Assembly: GCA_019914945.1 (NCBI GenBank)
Contig: CM034101.1
Span: 1-64,000 of the forward strand
Length of the DNA: 64,000 bases
Source of the DNA: Typha latifolia
Taxonomy: Eukaryota > Streptophyta > Magnoliopsida > Poales > Typhaceae
Direction of reading: 5' to 3'
Positions 1-13,007 of this stretch are shown piece by piece. Both the position numbers and the translations under genes were made by a program. How positions within the stretch are numbered: position 1 is the first letter of the stretch; every line of letters begins with the position of its first letter. The notes under the pieces are model-generated. The model was given only the letters and a program-made list of their open reading frames with translations, was not told the origin of the DNA and did not search any database.

Positions 1-2893
1 TAAAAACCCTAAACCCTAAACCCTAAACCCTAAACCCTAAACCCTAAACCCTAAACCCTAAACCCTAAACCCTAAACCCTAAACCCTAAACCCTAAACCC
101 TAAACCCTAAACCCTAAACCCTAAACCCTAAACCCTAAACCCTAAACCCTAAACCCTAAACCCTAAACCCTAAACCCTAAACCCTAAACCCTAAACCCTA
201 AACCCTAAACCCTAAACCCTAAACCCTAAACCCTAAACCCTAAACCCTAAACCCTAAACCCTAAACCCTAAACCCTAAACCCTAAACCCTAAACCCTAAA
301 CCCTAAACCCTAAAAACCCTAAACCCTAAACCCTAAACCCTAAACCCTAAACCCTAAACCCTAAACCCTAAACCCTAAACCCTAAACCCTAAACCCTAAA
401 CCCTAAACCCTAAACCCTAAACCCTAAACCCTAAACCCTAAACCCTAAACCCTAAACCCTAAACCCTAAACCCTAAACCCTAAACCCTAAACCCTAAACC
501 CTAAACCCTAAACCCTAAACCCTAAACCCTAAACCCTAAACCCTAAACCCTAAACCCTAAACCCTAAACCCTAAACCCTAAACCCTAAACCCTAAACCCT
601 AAACCCTAAACCCTAAACCCTAAACCCTAAACCCTAAACCCTAAACCCTAAACCCTAAACCCTAAACCCTAAACCCTAAACCCTAAACCCTAAACCCTAA
701 ACCCTAAACCCTAAACCCTAAACCCTAAACCCTAAACCCTAAACCCTAAACCCTAAACCCTAAACCCTAAACCCTAAACCCTAAACCCTAAACCCTAAAC
801 CCTAAACCCTAAACCCTAAACCCTAAACCCTAAACCCTAAACCCTAAACCCTAAACCCTAAACCCTAAACCCTAAACCCTAAACCCTAAACCCTAAACCC
901 TAAACCCTAAACCCTAAACCCTAAACCCTAAACCCTAAACCCTAAAAAACCCTAAACCCTAAACCCTAAACCCTAAACCCTAAACCCTAAACCCTAAACC
1001 CTAAACCCTAAACCCTAAACCCTAAACCCTAAACCCTAAACCCTAAACCCTAAACCCTAAACCCTAAACCCTAAACCCTAAACCCTAAACCCTAAACCCT
1101 AAACCCTAAACCCTAAACCCTAAACCCTAAACCCTAAACCCTAAACCCTAAACCCTAAACCCTAAACCCTAAACCCTAAACCCTAAACCCTAAACCCTAA
1201 ACCCTAAACCCTAAACCCTAAACCCTAAACCCTAAACCCTAAACCCTAAACCCTAAACCCTAAACCCTAAACCCTAAACCCTAAACCCTAAACCCTAAAC
1301 CCTAAACCCTAAACCCTAAACCCTAAACCCTAAACCCTAAACCCTAAACCCTAAACCCTAAACCCTAAACCCTAAACCCTAAACCCTAAACCCTAAACCC
1401 TAAACCCTAAACCCTAAACCCTAAACCCTAAACCCTAAACCCTAAACCCTAAACCCTAAACCCTAAACCCTAAACCCTAAAAAACCCTAAACCCTAAACC
1501 CTAAACCCTAAAACCCTAAACCCTAAACCCTAAACCCTAAACCCTAAACCCTAAACCCTAAACCCTAAACCCTAAACCCTAAACCCTAAACCCTAAACCC
1601 TAAACCCTAAACCCTAAACCCTAAACCCTAAACCCTAAACCCTAAACCCTAAACCCTAAACCCTAAACCCTAAACCCTAAACCCTAAACCCTAAACCCTA
1701 AACCCTAAACCCTAAACCCTAAACCCTAAACCCTAAACCCTAAACCCTAAAACCCTAAACCCTAAACCCTAAACCCTAAACCCTAAACCCTAAACCCTAA
1801 ACCCTAAACCCTAAACCCTAAACCCTAAACCCTAAACCCTAAACCCTAAACCCTAAACCCTAAACCCTAAACCCTAAACCCTAAACCCTAAACCCTAAAC
1901 CCTAAACCCTAAACCCTAAACCCTAAACCCTAAACCCTAAACCCTAAACCCTAAACCCTAAACCCTAAACCCTAAACCCTAAACCCTAAACCCTAAACCC
2001 TAAACCCTAAACCCTAAACCCTAAACCCTAAACCCTAAACCCTAAACCCTAAACCCTAAACCCTAAACCCTAAACCCTAAACCCTAAACCCTAAACCCTA
2101 AACCCTAAACCCTAAACCCTAAACCCTAAACCCTAAACCCTAAACCCTAAACCCTAAACCCTAAACCCTAAACCCTAAACCCTAAACCCTAAACCCTAAA
2201 CCCTAAACCCTAAACCCTAAACCCTAAACCCTAAACCCTAAACCCTAAACCCTAAACCCTAAACCCTAAACCCTAAACCCTAAACCCTAAACCCTAAACC
2301 CTAAACCCTAAACCCTAAACCCTAAACCCTAAACCCTAAACCCTAAACCCTAAACCCTAAACCCCCTAAACCCTAAACCCTAAACCCTAAACCCTAAACC
2401 CTAAACCCTAAACCCTAAACCCTAAACCCTAAACCCTAAACCCTAAACCCTAAACCCTAAACCCTAAACCCTAAACCCTAAACCCTAAACCCTAAACCCT
2501 AAAACCCTAAACCCTAAACCCTAAACCCTAAACCCTAAACCCTAAACCCTAAACCCTAAACCCTAAACCCTAAACCCTAAACCCTAAACCCTAAACCCTA
2601 AAACCCTAAACCCTAAACCCTAAACCCTAAACCCTAAACCCTAAACCCTAAACCCTAAACCCTAAACCCTGAACCCTGAACCCTGAACCCTGAACCCTGA
2701 ACCCTGAACCCTGAACCCTGAACCCTGAACCCTAAACCCTAAACCCTGAACCCTGAACCCTGAACCCTGAACCCTGAACCCTGAACCCTGAACCCTAAAA
2801 CCATAAGCCATAAACCCTAAACCCTAAACCCTAAACCCTAAGCCATAAACCCTAAACCCTAAACCCTAAACCCTAAACCCTAACCCCTAAACC
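1..2893. repeat. Telomere, (CCCTAAA)n
   Basis: A nearly unbroken array of the Arabidopsis-type plant telomere heptamer. The C-rich strand reads 5' to 3' away from base 1, so the G-rich strand ends at base 1, the orientation expected of a true left chromosome end. Scattered unit-length errors occur, with extra A near 311, 943, 1475, 1509, 1749, 2501 and 2598, and an extra CC near 2363. Variants become dense after 2667, and the array dissolves into CCATAAGC-like units between 2797 and 2850 before ending near 2893. This repeat type is found in most plants and excludes those Asparagales and Allium relatives that have lost it. Confidence 0.98.
2667..2792. repeat. Proximal variant telomere repeats, (CCCTGAA)n
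   Basis: Two homogeneous blocks of CCCTGAA, nine copies at 2667-2729 and seven at 2744-2792, are separated by two canonical units. A single A-to-G change in the heptamer has been spread as a block. This is typical of proximal telomere DNA that is maintained by unequal exchange or replication slippage rather than by telomerase. Confidence 0.9.
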
Positions 2894-5827
2894 TAGAATT
2901 GTGAGCCTCTGACATAATCTCATTCTTCTAACTCTTCACTGGCTGAAATGTGTTATCTGACGGCAAGCAAGTCGAAGCTTTTCCTTTCTCTAATTCTTCT
3001 AGGACTTAAGAAGAAAATTAAATGCATGGAACTCAGAAAAGGTTCAGTTCACACTGGATATAAAATAGTAGTTGGAACCAAATTATGGAGAAGAAACGTC
3101 ATAACTTCAAATTTGTCTGGTATCGGCTCCAGTCTCTAATAAGTATCGTCAGCTTGTCTCATTTGCATGACTTATTTAATATGTGAGTTGTTTAAATTTT
3201 AAAGGAATGAAGCTAGTAAATAAAAAAAAGTAGGCGTGATACTTACAAGATGTGCAATAGAATGTTTACTTTTTATTAAACATACATTTTCAGATAGGGC
3301 TATGCTAACTGCAACAATAAAGGGTCATGTTCCAGTTTATGTACTTCCATGCCTGCTTCCACTTTCTTCTTAATTTTACATATATCTTTTACTATGTGAT
3401 TTAAAGGAAAAACAATCTATTGATTATGTGAAAGCTAGTTTCTGATTTGGTTTTGCTTTATGAACTTTTAGATCAGCATTGCTGAAGCAGTCAAAGTTGC
3501 AAGGACCTTGGCACTAAAGGAGGGCTTGCTGGTAAATATGACTGCTTTGTGCAATGGACAGCTTTTGCTAGAGCACTCAGATTTGGAGATCTGGATTTGA
3601 GCAAATCCAACATGATTATCTTGTGGTAGTTGTGTGGCATGTACCGGACGTAATGGATGCATTTGTGTTTTGTTCTGGGTTCTATATCTGGATAGGACCG
3701 GCTTGTATGTTTATTTCTGTTCTACAATAACCGAGTCGTGTAGGTTTTGCTCAAAAAAAATGACTTATTAATAATGATAATTTACGGTTTTATATTAGAA
3801 GATCCCTCTGCTCCTAGGCTCATAGTAAAGAAATGTGATGCTAATTGAACTAGTAGACAAATACAAATGTTGGCGTGATTCTACAATTCATCTATAAATC
3901 AAAGGATATAATACAGCCCCAGGTGGAACCTTCCCAATCTTTAACTGAAAAAAGAGGAAGTATTCTGAGGAGATAATTATGTCAACTTCTTTATTTACAG
4001 AAAAAATGAAAATTATGAATCTCTCGCCTGTGTTTCTAAATGTTAAAAATAAGTCAGATTTATTTGAAGTTCAATTTCTAGCATATCTGCAAGATTATGC
4101 AGTAACTACAGTATTTACTCAACTTCTGTTTCATGTCATATTTCTGTTATTCATTAAAACAGACAATTTTCACCCAACTAATTCAATTTTGGCATGATAT
4201 CATCGGAAATAATTACATATCGCTGCATACAAGGGTATAAATTTTGACATTAGTGATTACGGTTAGTTAGGTTTGAAGGATATAATGGAAAAGAACAAGG
4301 GTTAAGGTGTATATACACAAAATTCAATGGGTAATTTGATTTCTTGTATTTAGAAAAAATGTTGTATCTAGGAAAAAAAATTTACTTGTTTGGTTGATTA
4401 TATTTCATAATGTTGTATTTGTTAAACACATATTTTATTTGTTATATTTTATAATAATATATTTAGTTAAACAAATGTTAAATTTGAGAAGAATAAAAGA
4501 GAGGGGAGGAAAGTTAATCGGCTAAGTTAGGATTGAGGATGAAAATCAGAGGAAATGAGAGAGATGAGATGGTACTGAAATGAGAGGAGGGAGATGGGTT
4601 AGGATTGGATTGGAATTGATATTAAAGAAAAAAAATAAGATGGGTCAAATTGAGATAGCTAGATATTTGATCCAAGTAGATGTCAAAAATCTATATCCGA
4701 GTCTAATCAATTTTTTAAAATATTAATTTTTAGATTCTATGCACCAAACTCAATAATAATTTTTTAAATTAGATATTATATCTATTAATAGAGCATCTAG
4801 AAAAGCTCTCAACTTATATGCATGCATATATTCATACAAATAAGAGATCTTATGAATACACGCAAAATAAGTTAGTTATTTGGTTGCACCGGTTAATCCT
4901 TCATTTTCCTAAATGCATTTTATAAGCACAGACGTATACCTGCCAAAACAAGTTTCCTTAAGTCGTCTTTTAATTTTCTTATCTATAGTGTACTATACTA
5001 TACGAGTTTAGGTGCAAAAATGCTAGGGCATTTTCATAAAAATCTCATCTGCTGCTATGTTCATCATTTACAGCATACAGAAAATAGGAGTCTCTTCATA
5101 GGCGACAGCAATAAATGGTCACAGCAAGAACCGGCTAAAAAGAGCACAACAATTTGCTAATTCTTTTTACACATTGTCAGTAATAATACTATCAATGCAG
5201 AGTTGCTCGTTGTTAAACAGGATGACATCCAAAGATATGATGAAGCGAGAGAATTAACGAAGCAGCAAAAGTAATCAAACTCTCAGATATCTGCAAGAAA
5301 TTATGAGGAGCTTTAAACAGCAGTCAAAAAGGTCATCAACAACAACAGGGTCAGGAAAAATGAATGACCTAATAGATATTGAAAGAAATTGAATATGTGA
5401 CTCATAAGGGAAGCCTATATTTTTCAGAGTTCTTGGATAATAGAGATCAAAGAATCAACCTGTGGAGAACAGAATAACTAGACTTTTGCCTTGTGATAAA
5501 TGTGGCAGTGTACAGAAAACTAGTGAGAACAATAAAGCCAAATACATCTTTGACATGTTCTCAGATAATGGTCCAAAGAATAAAAACATATGTAGCAACC
5601 AACAATTTTAAACCTTTATTTTCTATGAAACGTTTGAAAAGAATGTCATGCCTACCAGTGATTCTTTGCTTAAGATTAGATGTAGACTTTTAATTCACTA
5701 TAGAACTAGACTTCTGAACATGTATGTAACCTGTAGAGCTTTTCCTATTACCTCAAAGGTCTGCTCTGAAGCGAGGAGTTCTTTACTTTCTTTTCACGCC
5801 AGGTAATCAGGAATTGCAGTATACACA
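2894..5827. other. Subtelomeric AT-rich non-coding DNA
   Basis: Apart from the possible cysteine-synthase exon at 3472-3531, no gene was recognised. The stretch is AT-rich, with poly-A runs and short open frames that have no recognisable protein character. The part from about 4300 to 4870 has the composition of decayed transposon DNA. No tandem subtelomeric satellite was seen. Confidence 0.5.
3472..3531 (+). pseudogene. Relic exon resembling cysteine synthase / cyanoalanine synthase
   Basis: A 60-base open stretch encodes 20 residues ending LALKEGLL. It is bordered by an acceptor-like TTTTAG and a donor-like GTAAAT exactly where the family has the conserved segment before its GISSGA loop. 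The order EA-x5-LALKEGLLV matches PLP-dependent O-acetylserine (thiol)lyases and cyanoalanine synthases. No flanking exon with the catalytic lysine or the GISSGA loop was found, and the downstream bases do not continue the family sequence. I read it as a broken fragment carried into the subtelomere. The short length means chance similarity cannot be excluded. Confidence 0.4.
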
Positions 5828-8800
5828 TTATTGCAGAGGGTCTAGTTCTTGTTTTATATTTGATAATAGTGTGGCTCCATTTTGTTTCTTCTGTTTGTTG
5901 ATATGATGACCCTTCATTGCTTCTGTGACATATGATTTGTGTAGCTTTGACCTTTCTATTAGTTGTACTGTAAAGCGAGATGTTTTTCTATCATGACTTA
6001 AAGAATCAGCTGCAGCCTTACGTTCATAGAGCCTCTCTGTAGATTGTGTTGTAGGAATATGTTTGCTTCCACTTTTTTGAGCAATTCTTTTTTGGCGTTC
6101 CGCCAATGATTCCTCAATTCTCCTCCTATTTTCTTCTTCCTGTAATTGGATGGAAACTTTAATATTTCAAGTTACACAAATATAGCTCAAATGAATGCTT
6201 TACATGCAAGGGATATGCAGTAATGCTCTTGACATTGAGAGATAAATAATATATGTTTACTCCAAGGAGAAAAAAAATAAGCTACTTGTAAAGACATTCG
6301 CGGGGGAGTCTACTGAGAGAGCATGGGTTATTCCTTTATAGTGTTGTTTTCATGCACAGTCTAAAGTGCTAACGAAAGAAGGCTGCACTTGACAATTAAC
6401 TTGAAATCAGGTGCAGAACTCATTTCTGAGGAATGTTAGGCAAGTGCTGGACATGATTTGAATTTTTGAAATCTATAATGCTAGTTGTGGTGTAATAAAG
6501 TTGTCTATCTTCCTGCTTGCAGTTTGGATGCATGATATATAAGATCTAGCTAGTAGAGTTCTCTAGACATGGGTTTTTCTCTAGATAAAGATAAAGAAGA
6601 TGAGAAAGGATAGGATAGATCATAATGAATTAACAAACTGCTTAAGTGCTCATATCGCATGGGATATTTGATAACAATGAGTCCCACGCTAGTATAATGC
6701 ATAAAAGCAAAACTTGAGATTGGTGACTAAATTAAAGCCCCAAGTACCCGCTTGTCAACCCTTCCTTTCCCGCCGATGAAAGACAACATAGAAATACATT
6801 ATGAAAATTTCAGACAAAATAAAATCATAACAAATTGTACGTAGACTCATTATAATAGAACTATGAAGGGATACTTAGTATTATGTGGAACTAAAGTATA
6901 ATTCTTTTGCAATGCATGAAGTAATAAAACAATATTAGAAGCATGGAAATACCTGGATTTGATATACATAATACCAAAATGCAGCATATAGTGTCATTAA
7001 GGGAAATACCAGAAAAAGGAATTACATTTATCAAGCTCATTTTTAAATGCACAGTTCAGTATATGTAGCAAACTGAAGTAAGAGAGAGTAGGAAATAAAA
7101 TATCAGTTTGTGATGAGCTCTCTCAGATGAATCTTTTAAAAATAGTCTGGTCTCCTATATCTTTTAGCACCTTCTATAGATTAAAACAGTTGTTCCACGT
7201 TAATGTGAATGTGTGAAGTCCATGTGACTATGTAAGTACTAAGTACCTTTTCCCTCTTACTCTTTTGAAGTGTTTCTTTGTTCATTGTTGGTAGTTTTCT
7301 ATTCTTTGACATCACCTCTGATTTGCTTTTACCAAGGTAGCCAACTAAGGGTTTCTTTTTTGAATCTCTATTTAAGGATTTTTCTTCAGTACCAACATGC
7401 TTCTTTCCTTCTTTGCAGTTAGTTGGCACATCATTAGTTAGATTTGTTTCAGCACCAGAGATATTCACTCTTTTAGATGTAACCTCTGCACTGTAATCTA
7501 TCTCATGAGTCCAGCATGCAGTTTCGACCCTAAAGTCCCGTTCTAGCACCATTTGGAGATCATCAGGCTCACAATAATGGTGTGTTCCAATATTTTCTTT
7601 CAAAGGATCACCTTTCTGAGTTTGACCTGTGGCAGCAGCCAAAGGAATCCCAGAAACCATGCTTATATCCATCTCCCATTCAGAAATATTGTGGTCATAT
7701 CTTGTTGATCTTGTAGGAACCACAAAGGAGTCATCAATCAGAAGTTTCTTCTCATTTTTAACCATGTTATTTTGATTGGCAATGGGTAAAGTCACTGTCT
7801 GCTCACTTTCGTACATGGAACATTGCACAGATCCTTGTACTTCTGTTGACTTATAGAACCGGTCGACGATGAAACAGTCTCCACCTCTTTGACTTCTTAG
7901 TGCAGAAACCTCCTCTGTATGATCAGATGAAGAATATTGTATAACATCTTCTTGTTGCGGATTCTTCATGTACAACAATTCTTCACTACCACCTTCAGTT
8001 CTCTTCACGAATCTGTTGTAGCTCTCCTCGCACTCAAAATTTTTCATAGCATATTCAGTATTAGCATCCCTCTCAGTAATCACCAACGTCTCAATTTCAA
8101 CCAGCTGGTTCTTTGTACTATCATATTCTGCATCAAGTGTACACTTCTCAACTGATTGTTGGGTCATCTCCTGGTTTAGGGCAATGCCATAATCATCTTC
8201 AACTTCTACCTGGTTCTGCATACAACCTGGAACTGCGCCTTCATTCTTGCATTCCTCCGTATCATTACAAGCAGAACTCTCTTGTTTCATTAGAATATTC
8301 TGAAAATCTTGCCAACTTTCATTATCTTTCTTAATATCTGAAGAATCTGAGCCGCTCTCCCCATGATCTTCCTTCCTTGAACTATTTTCCTTGTATTGGT
8401 ATCTGCCAGACTTCTGGTGTTTATGTATCGTGTCAACAACATTTTCAACCTTGTCTAGAAAATTTCGAGTCAATGATTCGTCTGAGGACTCATCCTTCCT
8501 TCCATCTTTCCTTTTGGAGGAGATGTAATTAATGTTACGAATGACAACTTTATTTGAGCTCTTCTTTTTGGGCCTTCTATTCTTAATATCTTCACTCTTT
8601 ATAGTCTCGTCATGAGATGAAAAAGCAATATCCTGTTTTTCCTCTGGTTCACTGCTCAAATCAGAAGAGCTTTGGTCAGAGTAGACACCCTTCAATCTTG
8701 AACTATTGCTTTTGGTTCTACTTGCCCTGGGAAGCTTCTTGCTCCTCCCTCGATGGTCTGCATTTTGTGAGATTCTATGGTCTTGCAATCCTATGTGTTG

Positions 8801-11800
8801 AGGCCATTGCATGTTACCAGGGTGTCCTTGATAATATGGAGAGAGTAGTAACTGCATACCAGGAAAAGCATACCCTTGGTTCGAAGACCTGCCCTGAGCA
8901 TCTGAAGCTTGACTGTTATATACATGTGCAGGTGGATGGTTTGGCCTAATTGAAGGTTTTCCATCGACATCAGCATCAACAGCCTGCAAGCTCTTCTGCT
9001 TTGTTTCTTGAAGGTTATCATCTGAAAGTCAAATACTTTGATCAGACAAGAACAGCTAGGAGAAGGATCTTTGCTAAATAAAGCAATTAGTTATCTTGAA
9101 ATTTGGCTGCAAATCAGGAACATTGTTTTTGTAAAAGCTGGAAAATTGAAACAAAGTATTTGAAATATTGGACAACACTAAATAGCCAACAAGCTTTTGG
9201 CACCTGGGGAGAAGGGGAAGGAAAATGTTCGTGGATACAGTACCTTGATTGAATTTCGAGGATTCTGATGTTTTAGTCAAAGCTATGCTCCCATTAGCGG
9301 TATCATTTTTCCTAAATTGATCAGTGGCCTCATGAGCCTCTGGCTTGTTGCTTTGCTTGTAGAAAGATTCACTTGTAAGCATGATTCCTGAAGTCCCAAA
9401 GTATGACCCTTCTGGTTGAGAATAAGCTTCCATTGCTGCTAATTCATCAATCCACGACTTGTCTTTTTCCTTTTTTTTGCACAAATCTTTGAAGTTGAGG
9501 CATGCCTCTCTGCACAGGACAAAAATCAAGAGTCAGAAAACCTGAAAGCAGAGAAGCATATACATAGGATAGAACAAGTGCAAATATAGTAGTGCAAGAA
9601 ACACTTTTTTCCATCAACCAAAATAAATTTCAGAATAAAAATTTGAGTAGGCCTGCAATAACTAGGCAGCAATTAAACTTGTATGGGTACTAATAGAGTA
9701 TTGTCTAAAGCTACAGTACTAAGTGGTGTTATATTTTAACTTCACATTATGTCAAATCAAAAATAATTATTACATGACTATTTTGGATTACAAGTGACTA
9801 TAGAAATAATTACTCCTAGAATAAAGATCACATTTTAGGAGTAAGAAATAAGAATAGCTATTCTAGATTGAGCCTTATTCTCAAAGCAAATGGAGCTTAA
9901 AAGAACATGTTCACCCAGTCCAAGTTCTCTTGCAATATATGATTACTTCCTGAAAAAGAAAAGGAGAGGGAAAGATAGCTTGCTCAATTTGAGGATTCTA
10001 AAGAGAGAATCAAAAAAATTTCTTCCACGAATTTATTTTATTTTTGTGCTTGATTTGCCATGATAATATCATAATACAGATAGAAAGTTGTGGCTGGGCA
10101 TAGCTCATGAGATTTTGCAATATTTGTCATATCCTGTCAAAATTTCATTTGCAATTTAATTTGGAAAGAAAAATAAGAATGACCTCTGTGGTAGAAGTAT
10201 ATTATGAAGAGTATGTAGCAAAGGGAGTATGAGAGAGAGTACTGGAGGAGTGGAAAGACGGCAAATAGAGTGCTAATTTACCAATTATTCTAAAAGCTTA
10301 AACGAACAGTGGTTTTATTCTTGTATACTATGAAAGGAATTCTTATTTCACTTCCACTAGACCTCGTCTGCAAGGGCTTAACAACTTTTGCCATAACTTT
10401 ACTAATTAGATAAGATATTACTTAGAGAAGGAAAAGAACATCTAATGAGTTGGAGAGATTGTTGGAAGCCTCGCATCTTTAGGAGGCTTCCTATCTAAAA
10501 AGGGTATCGCATGAGAACTACATTTCCTCTTTTAGATAAAAGAATATGAGAAGGGTACGGCCTAAAGAAGCTGAGTTATCCATCCATTTTCTTTACCATG
10601 CAAACCAGCATAAAGATATTGGAGTTCCCTATCAAGTTTCAAGGGTGAGAGAGGGAATGGAAGGGAAAGAGAAAATGTTATATTTTTGTCCAACCTTGAG
10701 TTCTGCTTGTACTTGACCCATAGCAAAGTGAGGCATGACTGGCGATGGCTTCTCACTTTCAACTTTACTTATCTGCTGTTTATTTTTGAAGTAAGCCACA
10801 TACTATGTTCTTTATACAAAGATACGCTGTGTTAGCTTGTAGATTATGGGTGAGACTCACTCGTGAATTTATTTTAAACCAGATATGTACTCTTGAGTTT
10901 TAATATTCTCATGTTATTCTGTTTAATTGACCAATTTCAATTTACCAGAACCAGAGCCTGGACATGCTATACCACAAGAAAGCAGGATGAGATTGTATCC
11001 AGTGATAAGTAGAAGGACACCATGCAACCTTGTTGCATACTTTTTTTCTCTTTCATTCTAGATACTTAAGTAAATAGAAATTGTACAGAAGAGCAAAAAA
11101 GGAAAGAAAGGAAGAAAAAGATAGATTCATCAAACACATAAAAAGAATGGACCTCTATGTACCTTAAACGAGTGGCTCCAAAAGCATCTGCAAATAACAC
11201 TAGATCCTCAATATGATCCAGCTGAAAGCCAGCAACGGAGGCTCTAGCGTATGCCATCCCTTGTTCTTTCTGAAGCACAACTTTCCGAGTTTCTAAAACT
11301 CGTTGAAGGCAGAGTCTAATGCCACGGGACAACCATGCAATTAATGATGCATGTAGAGGAATATATGCAAAATTACTCAAGACGAGGCATAGTGTCTTAC
11401 TTGGAGTTCTCTCCTTGTTTAATGTCATGATCATTCCTTTTAGCTTGCAGCTGATGTACAATTAATTATCATGAAATCATAAGGAACAATGTTAGGAGAC
11501 TTTGTCCTTACAATGATAAACATATCTTCAGAAAATCTTCAGAAAAACACAGGATACCTTAAAAGGAACGGTAGATTTCTTGATCTTGCTATCTGCATGT
11601 AGGTATGTTTGTGAGATTTCATAGTATATGAAAAAACGACAAAAGAATCATTGACTGACTAATGGTTGGCTTAATTGAGTTTATAACGTATGCATCAGAG
11701 TGTACTTGTATCTCTCTTTCTGCTGAACTATCTTGGTTTCTAAAAGTTGTTGTCAAGTATCAACAATAGAATTTTAAAGATTGAGACAAAATCCAGGTTA

Positions 11801-13007
11801 ATTGGCTTTCTTGTTTTTTTTTCCCTTTTGGGATCTTTGCGCAAAAAGGCAAGCCCTTCCAATTAATTTTAGTAATAGTGGTAGTGGAATTATGGTCTTA
11901 AATTAGGTGCGGAGCAGATATTACGTGGTTGACATAAAAATCAGTTATATTGAAGGAGTATGTTCTGGATTCGGGTATAGTCAAGTGGGATTGATGCATT
12001 AGTGTTGGTTAGGGGCTCTATAATAACTCACTAAAATTAGTTAAGGACATGGTTTGATCAGGGAAGTATTTGGATATAGAATTTGGTTAAGTATATGATT
12101 TAGACAAACAGAAAGGAATTCTATACATTATTGAGCCTAGCAGCTTGAGGTTGTCTTGATTTAATTTTAATTGGCAAAATATTTTGAGAATTCACTGTTG
12201 CCAACCAAAGTGGAGTACGGGAAGAAATGAAGACGAACAAAGAAGAATGATGCGTACGTTTGAAAGAGGTCAAACCAAAATCATAGTGAGAACATGTATA
12301 TATCAGAAGTACCTTGATCTGTTTGACTTTTCCCAGATTGGTTAAGTGCCTGCAAAGGTGAAGGGGATTGAGGAAAGCAAGACGAAGGAATTGGTAGATA
12401 AGAAGTTTGATCTCAGAAGCAGGGGGAAGGAGGAGGGGGGGAGGGGCGAGGAGGAAGTAGACTAACCTCTGGGGTTGTGGTGCCATAATCTGCCGACTGA
12501 ATTGAGCGGTCGATCTGTTCGAGCTCGCGTTCTATGGTTGCGACCCTCTCGAGGATTTCAGGAGTGCTAACGAATCGCACAAACCTAAAGAAGCAATGTA
12601 GGACGAGGGAGGGTATATTTGATATTGGTTATAGAAATGTGCGTTCGAAAGTACGTACCTTTCAAGGGTGGATTTGGTAAACCAAGAGGGCGGGGAGGGG
12701 GAGTTAGGGCGAAGGGTGAGGGAGTAGCCACCTTTAGGGATCTCATCTCTCGCGTACCCCAGATGGGAGAGGAAGGGTTCCAGCAAACCGGATGCGATCT
12801 TCTCGCCTCCGCCGCCGACCGAGAAGACCACCAGATCACACCTTTCATTTTATTTTATCATTAATGCACTAGTTTGGACAAACCAATTCAGTGAGAGAAA
12901 TTTAAGCAGACGAGCAGAGCAAGGCGCCGCAGCATCTAGCTTTACCTGGTTCGGGTAGGGGTGAGATGGAACAGAGCGTACTCGAGAGGGGAAGCGGGAT
13001 CTTCCAT
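5828..13007 (-). CDS. COP1-interacting protein 7-like (CIP7-related) protein
   Basis: I placed nine coding exons: 13007-12946, 12841-12659, 12584-12467, 12349-12313, 11443-11401, 11315-11163, 9509-9244, 9021-7247 and 6139-5828, giving 982 residues. The N-terminus carries the family hallmark [19 protein letters not shown], then [74 protein letters not shown] and [11 protein letters not shown] long low-complexity middle follows, rich in Ser, Asp, Glu and Lys and containing [15 protein letters not shown]. The end is a basic helical tail, [20 protein letters not shown]. Arabidopsis CIP7 is a nuclear COP1 partner that promotes light-regulated gene expression; the same role here is inference. Exons 4 (37 nt) and 5 (43 nt) are tiny; the exon 5 acceptor was chosen by phase (AAG rather than CAG six bases upstream). 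The start is the first ATG before the conserved motif. Confidence 0.85.

Noticed and set aside
1..2893. CRISPR-like regular repeats
   Set aside because: The units are contiguous heptamers with no spacers and are the plant telomere sequence.
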